Shown here one piece after another: positions 20,475 to 30,900 of a DNA stretch of 32,803 bases; the stretch's first letter is position 1, and each line of letters starts with the position of its first letter. Both the position numbers and the translations under genes were made by a program. The notes beneath the pieces are model-generated. The model saw only the letters and a program-made list of their open reading frames with translations, had not been told where the DNA came from and did not search any database. Source of the DNA: Hofstenia miamia (taxonomy: Eukaryota; Xenacoelomorpha; Acoela; Hofsteniidae); contig CABFPE010001488.1 of the NCBI GenBank assembly GCA_900660155.1, positions 1 to 32,803 of the forward strand, in the 5' to 3' direction.

Positions 20475-22260
20475 ATGGATTCTAGTCATACTGTTACTTA
20501 CTCTTATACTTTTGGGACTTCTCCAATTCAGAGTGTCCCCTGTGCAAGCATTGGTAACCCGGACATTACCCCTTGTACTGTTGGATCGTTACTTAACTTT
20601 TCTCCACCTACTTCTCCCACTCTGATCACCCAAAGGATGGATCAGAATGCTGCAAACATCCCTTATAGTGATGCAAGTGCAATGAGCCCATCATATCATC
20701 AAAATGTGCGATGCATTTTGAACTCCCAGAATGCTCCTCTGCTTCCCCTTCATCCTTGTAGTTATGTTAGTGTCAATGACCAGTTGACGCCCCAGTTTGA
20801 TGTGCACCTCGCAGAAATTGATCATTTGAAAGAGGCTTTATTGCAACAGGTAGCCTTGAGGATGGAAAGAGAACACCACGTGGAGTCTCTCCAGGCTGAA
20901 ATCAACATGCAACATGTGGCCTACCAGCGGATGGAATGACAGATGCTGGAGTCAACCATTGCCCTGGAATTGCAAATTCATGAACTGAAGAGTGCTGTCA
21001 ACAACTCGCATCACCAAGAGGAGGCACCATTGCAGAGTAATGATGAGTATGTTACCCATGCTGCACTTAATGAAGCATTGGACAAGTTAGCCGAGAGGAT
21101 AATCAGTCGAGTGGTCCAGTTAGTGGGTGTGAGCCATCCCCCTCCAGCTGCTCCTCTGTTCAGAGGCTCCCAGGAGACCCCTAACTCTGTTCTGTGTTGC
21201 ACCAGTTCTTCTAGTAGTCAACCTATGTTCACACAGTCTGCTATTACACAAGTATCTACTTTGACCACCAGAGCCACCCCTCAAACCAGATACGTGCAGT
21301 CATTGCCTGATCCAGTAAGTGCTTGTGGTAGTGCCTGCTTTTAAGGAACACATGAGTGATACCAGCCCACTTTCTGGAAAAGCTGGTATGGAAGATCAGC
21401 AGAGGTACTGTAATTCTATACTTCCTCTAGAGTCCAACAGACAAATACAATTGTATAGCAAACACTCTGTTCTTCCCAAATTTATGGGACAAATTGATGC
21501 TGTGTCACAATCATTTGACGAATGGTTCTTCTTGTTTGAGTTGACAATGAAACAACATAAGAATTCACAAGAGTCAGCAGTTTCACAGTTTCCCTTGTAT
21601 CTCAGTGGATTGGCGTATAACCAATATATGATGCTTGATCATAGCATTAAAACTGACTATCAGCTGCTAATTGGATTCTTTGAAGATCATTACTGGGCGC
21701 CACACATTAAACATCAGTATAAGACGTTATTATGCGACATGTCCTTCAAATTTGGTGACGACATTAGAAATTACATAACTCAGATAGAGTGATTGTTTTG
21801 ATTAAGTAGCCTCTCCAGAGAGTATTTGCGACACAATCTATTTTCTTATATCTGCTGAGGTTTTCCTCCATTGATCAGGAATCAGTTGGAAGTTAGATGC
21901 GACCCTGAAGATAGCCTCCATGAAATCATCAGGAAGGCCATCAGTGTAGTTTATGTGCTGCAGAATTCTCAGAGAATTAACAATGATATCACTAATCTGT
22001 CAGGTGTGTCCAGTACAAAGAACTTTGAAACAAGGAGGCCTACAATTGCCAAGAAAGGATTTGACTTATCCTCTGTACAATGCTTTACTTGCAGGGAAAA
22101 GGGACATCTTAAGTCTCAGTGTAAGGCTAAGGTGCAGCTCATTGCAGATGGAGAAGGCTTCATTATTGAGGAGCCAAATGCGTCCCTGTGTGTTGACAAT
22201 GTTGACAACCTTGTCAACTTGGAACCCAACAACCCAACTACATCTCAGGATTTAAATTAA
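20475..22260 (+). pseudogene. gag: Gag of body C, broken
   Basis: ATG 20475 opens 154 codons up to a TGA at 20937-20939. The frame resumes at 20943 with the second half of the coiled coil and runs to about 21344, where a 1-nt insertion near 21325 shifts the frame. The capsid-like part reads at 21319-21792 (SFDEWFFLFELTMKQHKNS, LYLSGLAYNQYMMLDHSIKT) and meets two TGA codons (21790-21792 and 21799-21801). The knuckle CFTCREKGHLKSQC (near 22082-22123) is intact, followed by an acidic tail to TAA 22258-22260. The 21799 stop is the one shared by all three bodies. Confidence 0.86.
22251..22257 (+). promoter_or_regulatory. -1 frameshift heptamer T TTA AAT, body C
   Basis: GAT TTA AAT TAA at the end of gag, with the protease frame in -1, as in A and B. 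Confidence 0.72.
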
Positions 22261-25200
22261 TTGGAGCACCACCTCCTTTAAAACATGCACAAAATATCCT
22301 AGTGATCACCCAGTTGATAAGAAAGAATTTAATACCCGTCGAGATGAACAGCAATATCTTTAATGCCACTGTTGATACTGGAGCTGCTGCTTCTATAATC
22401 AGTGATGAGTGCTGTCGAGAGTTATGTTTGAATCAAGACTCTTTGGATCTATCTAGTGTGAAACTCATCAATGCTTTGGGAAACCCTCTTGCTCTTAAAG
22501 GAAAGTTATGGGATGCTTCAATAAAAATTCATGCTGAGCCATTTGAAGTGGATCTTCTAGTAATTGACATCATCGCCTCCCATATGATCTCATACTGGGA
22601 AATGACTTCCTGGAAAGAAACTCGTGTGTAATTGATTTCAAAAATAATACGATTGCTATTAAGGACCAGGGAGCAACCCAACTGGCTACTATTCCTGAGA
22701 GAGAAGTCATCTTTAATTTGGAAGAATCTATTTCAATTGAACCAAAGCATTGGACCAGAGTCACTGTATCCTCTGAAGATGACATTAATGGAGATGTTAT
22801 GATTTCAGGACAGAGAGGCAAGTATGTGCACAGAATTTCTTTTTCGCATGACTTGTGTAAATTGACAAACAGCAAAATGCATGTTACTGTTTTGAACGGA
22901 GCCAACTTTCCTGTTAAGATTGGAGCTTCTCAGTTGCAGCTCATAGAGGTACCAGTAAAAGTTGAAAGCATCCCTGTCACATGCTTACCAATATGTACTG
23001 CAGTTCATGATCTGGGAGAGCCTGTAAGTCCAGTTAAGGTACCAACAGTTACCAACAGCTCCCATCTTCAGCTTAACCTGAGAGAAAGAAAATCGTTAGT
23101 CTCTTTGCTTCATAGTAAACATGACGTGTTTAATTACAGGACAATAAGCATTGGCCAAGTGATAGGTGAGGAGCACGCTATTGAGTTGAAGAATAATAGA
23201 CCCATAAGGTTGCCAGTGCGCAGGGTTCCTGAAAATTTAAAACTAGAGTACAAAAAGATCCTCAGTGATTTAATTGAAAGTTGTATCATACAGGGAAGCA
23301 ATAGTCCATATGCTGCTCCTACTGTGTTCATTTGACAAGGTGAGAAATATCTTCTGTGCATTGACTTCAGAAAGCTTAACAACATAACAATTAAGGATGC
23401 GTATCCATTACCTAGGATCAAAGACCTTTTATATGATGCTAGCAAATATAAATTCTTTTCCTGCCTTGATTTGTGCAAAGCGTCCTTGCCTCCACCTCTT
23501 GACCAATCAGAAAAAAGTGAGATCTCCTTGCCGCGGCTATTACTACTATTACCCCTTATGGTCTGTATGAGTGGAAGTATATGGCCTTCAGTCTATGTAA
23601 CACACCAGCTACCTTCCAGTGCTATGTAACCAAGGTGCTCAAAGATGATGCTAACCTTCTCAAACCAGGCATATCAGCTTACATCGACAATATTTTGGTT
23701 GCCAGCAATACTTTTGAGCAACATCTAACTAAGCTTGGTCGTACATTAGATCTGTTACAGAGAGCAGGATTGAATGTCAATGGAACGAAGTGCTCATTAG
23801 CCCAGACAAAGGTAATTTTTCTTGGTTGAGTTGTTGAGCCAGGGAAGATCTCTATAAAGAATAACACCAAAGACTTCTTGGAAAAGATCAAAATGCCACA
23901 AAGCCGCTAAGATGTACAGTGATTGATGGGCTTCCTTAACTACTATGGAATGTTTCTCCTGGACCTAGCTGAGAAAACAAAAACTATCTTGAATACATTG
24001 AAAAAATCTGTGGAATTTAAGTGGACATGGCAGGAGCAAGAAGCTCTGGAAGGCATCAAGGCTGAGCTCAAAAAGATACCATCATTGAATACTCCTGATT
24101 ACACAAAGGATTTTATAGTTGACTGTGATGCAAGTACTGTAGCTATAAGTGGGATATTGAGCCAAGACATCAATGGAGTTGAGAGTCCTGTCCAGTATTT
24201 TAGTTGGAAACTCAGGGCCTTGGAAAGAAATTATGGTGTGACAATGTGTGAAATGCTTGCTTTAGTTAAATCACTGAAAAAATTTTGCTATTTTATACTA
24301 GGATGCAAGTTCATCATGAGAACAGACAATAGCACTCTTGCCTGGCTGAAAAAATTTAGTGGCAACAAATCAAACATAGTTGCTCTTTGGATAGAGTACT
24401 TAAACAACTTTTCATTCACAATCAGACACCGCCCAGGCAGGCTCCACCTGAATACTGACTATTGGACTGCATTACCAAGTTACGAGAGGGATCTCAAGAA
24501 ACCAAATGGGAGAAGGTTTCTTTCTCCTTTATCCCCCATACTGAGTATAAATTGATACCTGAGATTAATGCTGATCAAAATGGAAAACCCATGCTTGCCA
24601 TACTTTTGAGAGAGGAGATTTCAGAGGAAGAAATAATTTGCTATCAACATTGTGACTGGATTTTGGACCAGATTATGAAAAGGATGAAGGATCCATACTT
24701 CCCCACGTCTCTGGAAGTAAATAGGTATTTCAACCATTATAATTGGCACGTAAACAATAATGGTTTATTGTATGCTAAGAGCAAGCACAACAATCAACTT
24801 GCTATTCCCGAGTATTTTAAGAGGGACCTAGTATGTAGAGTCCATGAAAGGGGTCACCTGGGCATCCTCCAAACTGAGAAAACTTTCAACTCCCGATATG
24901 TCACCACTGGAATAAGAGCTACCATTACGGATGTCATCAACAAATGCAAAAGGTGCTTACTCAACAACATAAATCATTTTCCTCAACAAAGAGCTTAACT
25001 TGAATCACAGTTGGCAGAGAGCCCTAACAAGTTGGTGCATATTGACCTCGAACAATTATCAAAGGATGATGAGGGTTTCCAGTATATACTTGTAATGGTT
25101 TACCATTTTACCAAATTCGCCTGAATAATTCCTTTAAGTAGCACAATGGCAGAGAAGGTTGCTGATAAGATAATTAAAGAATGGATCTTGAAGTATGGTC

Positions 25201-26030
25201 CAATGTGAAAATTAGTTTCTGATAGAGGTCCTCAGTTCAAAAGCAATCTTTTGCGTGCTTTAATGAAGGAACTAGAAGTGGTCCACGAATTGACCACTGC
25301 CTATCACCACCAAGCGAACGGCTTGGTGGAGCGATTAAACTGAACCCTTATAAAATTAATTTAGGTAGCCTTGTCATGGGCAGCAGGAAAGCAATGGAGG
25401 CGAATTATTGAATGCGTTGAGTACTTTTACAACACATCAGTTCATACAACCACCAGCATGAGCCCCTTCAAAGCCATGTTCAGTCATGAGGCTACCACGT
25501 CCTTAGCAATGATTTTCCCAAAGTACTCAGAAAACAGTGTGGAAAGTTATGTGAATAGACTAATTCATGATATGCAACAAATTCACCTGACAATCTGTCA
25601 TAACACAAATCAGTCCAGTATAAGGCAGAAGAAAACCTTTAATAAGAAGATATATGGCAAGCCGCATAAATGTGGTGATCAAGTTTTTGCCTATCTTCCT
25701 TGGATTACAACAGATAGTAATCAAGTACATAAACTTGCAAATGATTGGCAAGGTCCTTTTATGATAGAAAAAGTGCTTGACCATAACACCTATACTTTAA
25801 ACAACTGTAAAACAGTACATTTTCAAAGGCTCAAATGGGCTATGCAACACATAGTCCATGAGATAAGAGAAGCATCCATGATGATGCCCTCTACATCTCG
25901 CCCTTACATGGAGAGACATGTTTCCCCACATGTGTGAAAGGAGCTGGCCACACCTTCATTAAAAACTTATAAATCTAGAAAACCTTTTAGCACATTGCAA
26001 TTGTAAATACCCCCCAAACGAGTGACTTGA
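22258..26030 (+). pseudogene. pol: Protease-RT-RNase H-integrase of body C, broken
   Basis: Protease (DTGAAAS near 22374) carries the same 7-nt frameshifting deletion as B. RT reads from 22718 to a TGA at 23333-23335. The segment corresponding to YWQVLMRPSDIPKTAF of body A is then replaced by unrelated DNA (23484-23547). The active site is YIDN (23680-23691). RNase H at about 23923-24530 keeps DCDAST, CEMLAL and RTDNSTL, the best set in the array. Integrase: HERGH (24843-24857), CKRC (near 24945), SDRGPQF (near 25215), and GLVERLN (25321-25341), the only copy with an uninterrupted last catalytic Glu region; the first core segment has VYHF for VDHF. The GPF module is near 25745-25775. About 450 bp of C-terminal tail are deleted near 25840. 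The frame would end at TGA 26028-26030. Confidence 0.87.
23484..23547. other. Foreign 64-bp patch in RT of body C
   Basis: From TGCAAAGCGT to ATTACCCC, bodies A and B agree over 47 bp (B 15403-15449). Body C has 64 unrelated bases here, including GACCAATCAG and an intact CCGCGG. The net gain of 17 bp agrees with the change of B-C offset from 8081 to 8098. It looks like filler DNA from break repair. The source is not visible in this window. Confidence 0.8.
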
Positions 26031-28846
26031 TAGCCCCCTCAACCTCTTCCACAGCAACAAGAAGAAGAAAAATCTCTAGAGTTGGTGATGATACCCTTCA
26101 CCCTTATTACATTGCCACGAGGAAAGCTACTGCTATAACACGCAACCACATCTCTGATGAGACAAAAGACCAGCTTCAGTGCACATTCAAAGGCCGCAAA
26201 ATGAATTGCTCCATAGACGTCATTCCATTCATCATAGATGCTTCCCATCACCCAAAAGTTAATACTATTATCAGCTATGACTCAAGAATGATGGAAGGTC
26301 TTAGTCGCCTGTACTGGCATAGTACTGTTCACACTTTCTTTGATGATGACTTTAATATTTATAACTTATGCCAGTTTTTAAATAGTGGTAAAATAATCAA
26401 CAGCTTTGAGTGCATCAATATTGACTTTCAGAATCTTTTATTTATCTATTTTTTGCGAATAAACGAGATACAGATGGATGATATAATGGAGCAGATCGAG
26501 ATAGCATACCACATAGTGAAAGTCGAGGGTATACACCTCATAATGATAGTCAGAGGTGAGCATGAGGCTACAGTACCAGAGCCCATTGAAAACTTACACT
26601 TTCACATGGAAAACTTTCTGATATTATCTAAAGACAACTATCTTCCCCTATCATTGCACACAACAAGCCACCTCCCCATTACCAGGCTCCTATATACAGA
26701 TCTGTTATTGTGTCAGTGGGTACCCTCACACTGTCTAGCTGTTGATCAGAAATTGATTATTGATGTCATTCTTCAGTCACAAACCTTAGAGGTGACAGAC
26801 CCCAACACTCCATCACTGCTCACAGTAACTGACATGCACGTGAGTTTTGAGTTTGTGCAGAGTGAACAGATGTTACATGAGATTCAAACCATTTGGTCTG
26901 ATCTGAAAGCAGATTTCAACCCCAAGTCTGATTGGCCCTGCCTTGATATAGTGAGCCCCTCACAAAATTACCACTCCTCAGTGGAAAGAACCCTCAGAGA
27001 CATTAAGGTTTCATATAATATGCAGGACAAAAAGAACTTCAAAGAACGTCTGTTTGCTGAGAAAAATCTACCAGATATTTACGCCTGAGGAGCCATCTGG
27101 ATTCTCACAATTTACTTAACAAAAGAACCACACTTGCAAATACCTATGACACATGAAAAGAGGTCATCCCTTACAAAGACAACCATACACGAACTAGCTG
27201 TTTGTCCACTATCATGGAAAGTAAAGAATTGGTTGCTTTACAAATGCAGTCCTCCCTCCTCCCCTGGCAAAACAAAAAGGCCCATGGACAAATTTGAAAA
27301 ATATTATGCCTGACTGGTGGGGGCAAATAGTGTTACAGTCAAGATGTCAATCATGTTAACCAGCAATTGACTTGGTATTTGTCTGTCTGACATAAATATT
27401 TTCTCCAACACAAGTAAGAAATATATGTGGGGTGCAACAGCAGAAACTAAATTTGCGATTTTTCATTCAGATAACACTCCCATGAGTACTAGACGCTTTG
27501 TAGAAAGATTGCAAGGCTCAACACACAAATTCATGGATCAGATCATCAAGCACTACATCCATGGAAAGACTGAAGCTCTATTCTGCTTGCAGCAAATGAA
27601 ATATCCAGAATGTGGTTACAGCCAATTTATTGAATCAGCTCAGCATGTTAACAAAGAGGGCAAGATTATTCCCATTACCATATTTGATCAGGTGATGTGA
27701 ACACCAGAACAATTCTATAGGGAGGAGGAACTATTGGCATCATCAGCACTACAAATGTCATGCCACATCTGTGACTTAATTGAAAAAGTAAATTTGGAGA
27801 AATTTGGTGGAAATGCTATATCCCCCAAGCCGACGCCACAATGGTCTGTAACCAAGGACGAACATATGCTAATGGTTGAGCATGACCCTAGTGAGTTTCT
27901 TGATGAGCTTACAGTACAACAAAGAGTTTTGATTGATAGTCATGATAAAGATGTTCTTTCCTTGATGAAATGGTGCCTTACTGAGATGTTCACCAAAGAG
28001 GAGTTGGTCATTCTGCAATCCCCGGGACGTGGAATGCACCACTTCCTGTGTGCGAATCTCCAACCAACAGATCGAATGCCTGCAACAGAGAAGACTCTGA
28101 GGAAAATTTTTGGATATGATAAAAGATGCATGAATCAACTATCCAGTATCAATCAGGACTTCTACCCTGGCCTCCCCTGCAAGCTTTAGTGATATGGAAA
28201 AGAAGATAAAGACCTTGAATCTCTTGTGCATCCCACGGAAAGTAAGAAAACCAAAAAAGAAGGTCGCAGCTCACTTATCTGACAAGGTTAACTTCATGAA
28301 TAGCAAACAGGAAGCACTCAAAGCCAGCTGAACAGGTGAGTATAAAGTTGTAAGGGAAAAACTTATCACAGGAGGAAATCCCGAGCACGTCTTTATTGAT
28401 GGCAAGCTTACCATAACAGACATTTTTAGGCGTGGATTACCAGTGCATATGCAACTGCAAGCAATACATGACAAAATCGCCACACTACAGCCTCGTGTGC
28501 TGATTCTTTTCCAGGTGGCTGGTGATTTGATGTGGGTCAACAATATCAAAACCATCACTCAGTATTACAATGTCACAAAAAGGATAGAGATTATCATGAT
28601 GATAAGAGCTAATGTGTCTGACCCAGAGCAAATGACACTCAGTCAAGTTCAGGAATACTGTTCACTGTTCATCAACCATGCAACTACAATGGGGTCCTTG
28701 AGACAGGTGTTTATACACTTCTATCCAGACACTGAGATTAGTGCAGAAGACGCACACACGTCTGACACCAATGCAATGATGATGTTGATGATTGCCCTCA
28801 AGGGCCTTTGACAGTATGAGAGATTTTACAATACTTTCATGAGACT
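26027..28846 (+). pseudogene. Third ORF of body C, about 940 codons, unknown function
   Basis: From 26027 one frame continues to about 28150, interrupted only by TGA codons (27086-27088, near 27312, near 27370, 27698-27700). After one frameshift near 28160 it continues in the next frame through a basic stretch (PRKVRKPKKKVAA), a stop near 28328, and GKLTITDIFRRGLPVHMQLQ to about 28846. No ATG marks the start: 26027 is a TTG overlapping the pol stop, and the -1 frame is open only a short way upstream. The N-terminal part (26120-27088) has predicted-globular composition with no recognised motif. At 27960-28130, KWCLTEMFTKEELVIL and the following GRG and LRKIFG resemble a BEN-type domain, tentatively. 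There is no hydrophobic membrane anchor, so this is not an obvious envelope gene. The C-terminus is lost at the array's right edge. Confidence 0.65.
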
Positions 28847-28953
28847 GTAAATTATTGTTACTGGGAAATATTTTTTGATTCCACTTTTTAAGCAAGTATG
28901 TAAATTATTTTTACTTGGAAAATATTTTTTGATTCCACTTTTTAAACAAGTAT
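28847..28953 (+). repeat. 53-bp direct tandem duplication at the array edge
   Basis: Two units, 28847-28899 and 28900-28953, both start GTAAATTATT and contain TTTTTTGATTCCACTTTTTAA. They differ at a few positions. The first begins exactly where similarity to body A stops. Confidence 0.85.
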
Positions 28954-29230
28954 TTGTGAAAGTAAAACTAAAAAGTAAGTTAATGTGGGAAAGTAAAACT
29001 AAAAAGTAAGTTAATGTGGGAAAGTAAAACTAAAAAAATGTAAGGTAATGTGGGAAAGTAAAACTAAAAAGTAAGTTAATGTGGGAAAGTAAAACTAAAA
29101 AGTAAGTTAATGTGGGAAAGTAAAACTAAAAAAATGTAAGGTAATGTGGGAAAGTAAAACTAAAATGTAAGTGTGGGAAAGTAATACATGTAAAGTAAGT
29201 AAATGTGGGAAAGTAAAATAAAAAATGCAA
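28954..29230 (+). repeat. Minisatellite, 31/34-bp units
   Basis: About nine units are built on GTGGGAAAGTAAAACTAAAA. GTGGGA starts occur at 28985, 29016, 29050, 29081, 29112, 29146, 29173 and 29204, giving steps of 31, 34, 31, 31, 34, 27 and 31. Two successive 96-bp higher-order units (31+31+34) are visible. The last units decay into AT-rich flank. Confidence 0.9.
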
Positions 29231-30840
29231 ACTAAATTAGACCACATAAATAACACAAAAACTAGTAAAAGTACATGACATCAGTAAAACACCTCCGGCA
29301 ATATCCACATCCAATTATTTTTGTCATATGAATAAAAAATTAGTTACATTTCAAACAATAGACTGCAAACAATTCTAATCTCATGGGATTTTTGATATAT
29401 GTAATTCCAAAAATTTATATGCACAAAAAGAATTGGCTACATTTGAAACAAACAAATGTATTTGCCAACACAAAACAGAATATATTCCAATGACGTCAGA
29501 GATACACAAATGGCCAAAGTATACAATTACATCATATCCATGCCTGCCAGGGTCAAAGGTAAAAAATAGCAACGTTTTTCACTCGGCCATTACTAATTAC
29601 ACTTCAAGCATACTACAATTTAGATACATCTGCAAACCTGATTCTTTTGCTGAAGACATTTCATCTCTACTTCAAATTTTTTGAGCATATTACATTCTTC
29701 AAGCCTATGCTGAAATCAGGTTTTCAACCGAATCCAAAGCATTCTCATTGTGTGAATTAATTCAATTTATTAGATTTCTCTTTCTAATAGGAACACTGAC
29801 ATACCCCCAGCTAAGAATGAACTGTCCAATGATTTTCATATTAAGAAAGTTGCAGAAATGATAACACGGAAAATTTTTTTTGATATTAGCTATTTTCTTC
29901 AATTCTATCATATGACTGCTATTTCAAACAGTTGAAAAATTTAAATTTCTATTAATCAATTAACAACTTATTCATGCACTTCTATTGATGAACAAATGAT
30001 CCCTTACACAAGTACATTTTAATTCCAGTTAAGTACTAATAAAGGCTTCTTACATAAAAATTGCCTTATCATATTTATATGTAAGAAAAGTTCTACAAGA
30101 CAAAATTGAAGGTAAATCATACACTTGTGTAGCAAAAAACATTTTTTCATGGCTGCTTTCAAATTGTATGATTAAACACTTTTGCTTCACAAAAGAAGCA
30201 TTACAATTTGCTGACATAAGTGGAGCAGTAATTCATGAATTGATTGATAATGTTTGAACATCAAGCATGTCTTTTGTAATCAACTCTTTTCAAGTTCACT
30301 GCTAGTACATAAATGAATGTATATGAACGTATACATAGTTTTTCCTTTTGTATATCTTTGTGTTTTGGGAAATCAAATGATGTAAGAAGAACTGTCATGG
30401 CCAACAAATGTAATGGAACAGCTCTAAAGATTAAATTTAATGAAAAAATGAAACATGGTGAGCACCTAATTCTTCAATAAGAAAATGTAATTGCAATGGT
30501 GGAAGGATACTCAATCTGTATCTCTACTATCAGTACACTTTTCTGGAGAAGCTTGTATATTAGTTTCTCAACTTGATAAAAAGGAAAAGAGAAAATCAAG
30601 ATTCCTCAACCACAAATCCTACAATACAATGATGGATTGAGTAGATTCATATGATGGATATGTTGCTTTATACTGTATTGGATGAAAAACTAAAAAGTGG
30701 ACAATTCATGCATTTAGTCATTTCTTAAGTGTTTTTGTTGTAAATAGTTGGATGTTAATGTGCAGGTAATGTCTAAAACAGCATTAAAAGTTTTTTTGAG
30801 CTCTCTGTTTCCCATATGCTATTTCAGTGCTACTTAAGTA
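29231..30840. other. AT-rich flank, no supported gene
   Basis: The largest open frame is 29433-29684 (+, 83 codons), with no recognised motif. A TTTCTAATAG sequence near 29790 resembles a splice acceptor, followed by a short open stretch, but there is too little to call an exon. No RNA gene was recognised. Confidence 0.5.
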
Positions 30841-30900
30841 GCAGCCAAGTGCTAGTGTACGGGTGCTTAATTATGCACCAGTATGCTAGCACTTGGCTGC
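30841..30900. repeat. 60-bp near-perfect hairpin
   Basis: The arms 30841-30866 and 30875-30900 pair over 26 positions around the 8-base loop TTAATTAT: 23 Watson-Crick pairs, two G-T pairs and one mismatch. The arm base is GCAGCCAAGTGCTAG. The symmetry stops outside the arms. It could be a microRNA-like precursor, a tiny palindromic element, or an excision footprint of a foldback repeat. Confidence 0.75.

Larger units (their letters stand above)
3195..28846 (+). mobile_element. Tandem Ty3/gypsy retrotransposon array (LTR-A-LTR-B-LTR-C, 3' truncated)
   Basis: Three LTRs (starts 3195, 11050, 19180; spacing 7855 and 8130) alternate with three homologous internal regions in the same orientation. 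Each internal region starts with a primer-binding site and carries gag, protease-pol and a third ORF. LTR2 serves as 3' LTR of A and 5' LTR of B; LTR3 serves B and C. No host DNA lies between bodies. The integrase-after-RNase H order and the GPF module place it in Metaviridae. LTR ends in TTCTACA followed by a TGGCGACC primer site recall the Mag/SURL/Steamer-like group, but that lineage is an inference. The last body lacks polypurine tract and 3' LTR. The five bases before LTR1 (CTTAG) would be the target duplication, but its partner is gone. Confidence 0.92.

Noticed and set aside
26027..27088. Envelope glycoprotein in the post-pol position
   Set aside because: No signal peptide, furin-type site, fusion peptide or membrane anchor is visible in the third ORF, including the C-terminal end seen in body A.
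27086..27700. Alternative genetic code or TGA recoding, since most stops in the third ORF are TGA
   Set aside because: TGA is the direct CpG-decay product of CGA, and other copies show the matching CA form. TAA is used normally at gag and third-ORF ends.
28954..29230. CRISPR-like array
   Set aside because: Units are directly adjacent 31/34-bp repeats without unique spacers, in eukaryotic DNA. It is a minisatellite.
29433..29684. Possible host exon (83 codons)
   Set aside because: No motif, no convincing splice sites on both sides, and the opposite strand is equally open. Not supportable without transcript data.
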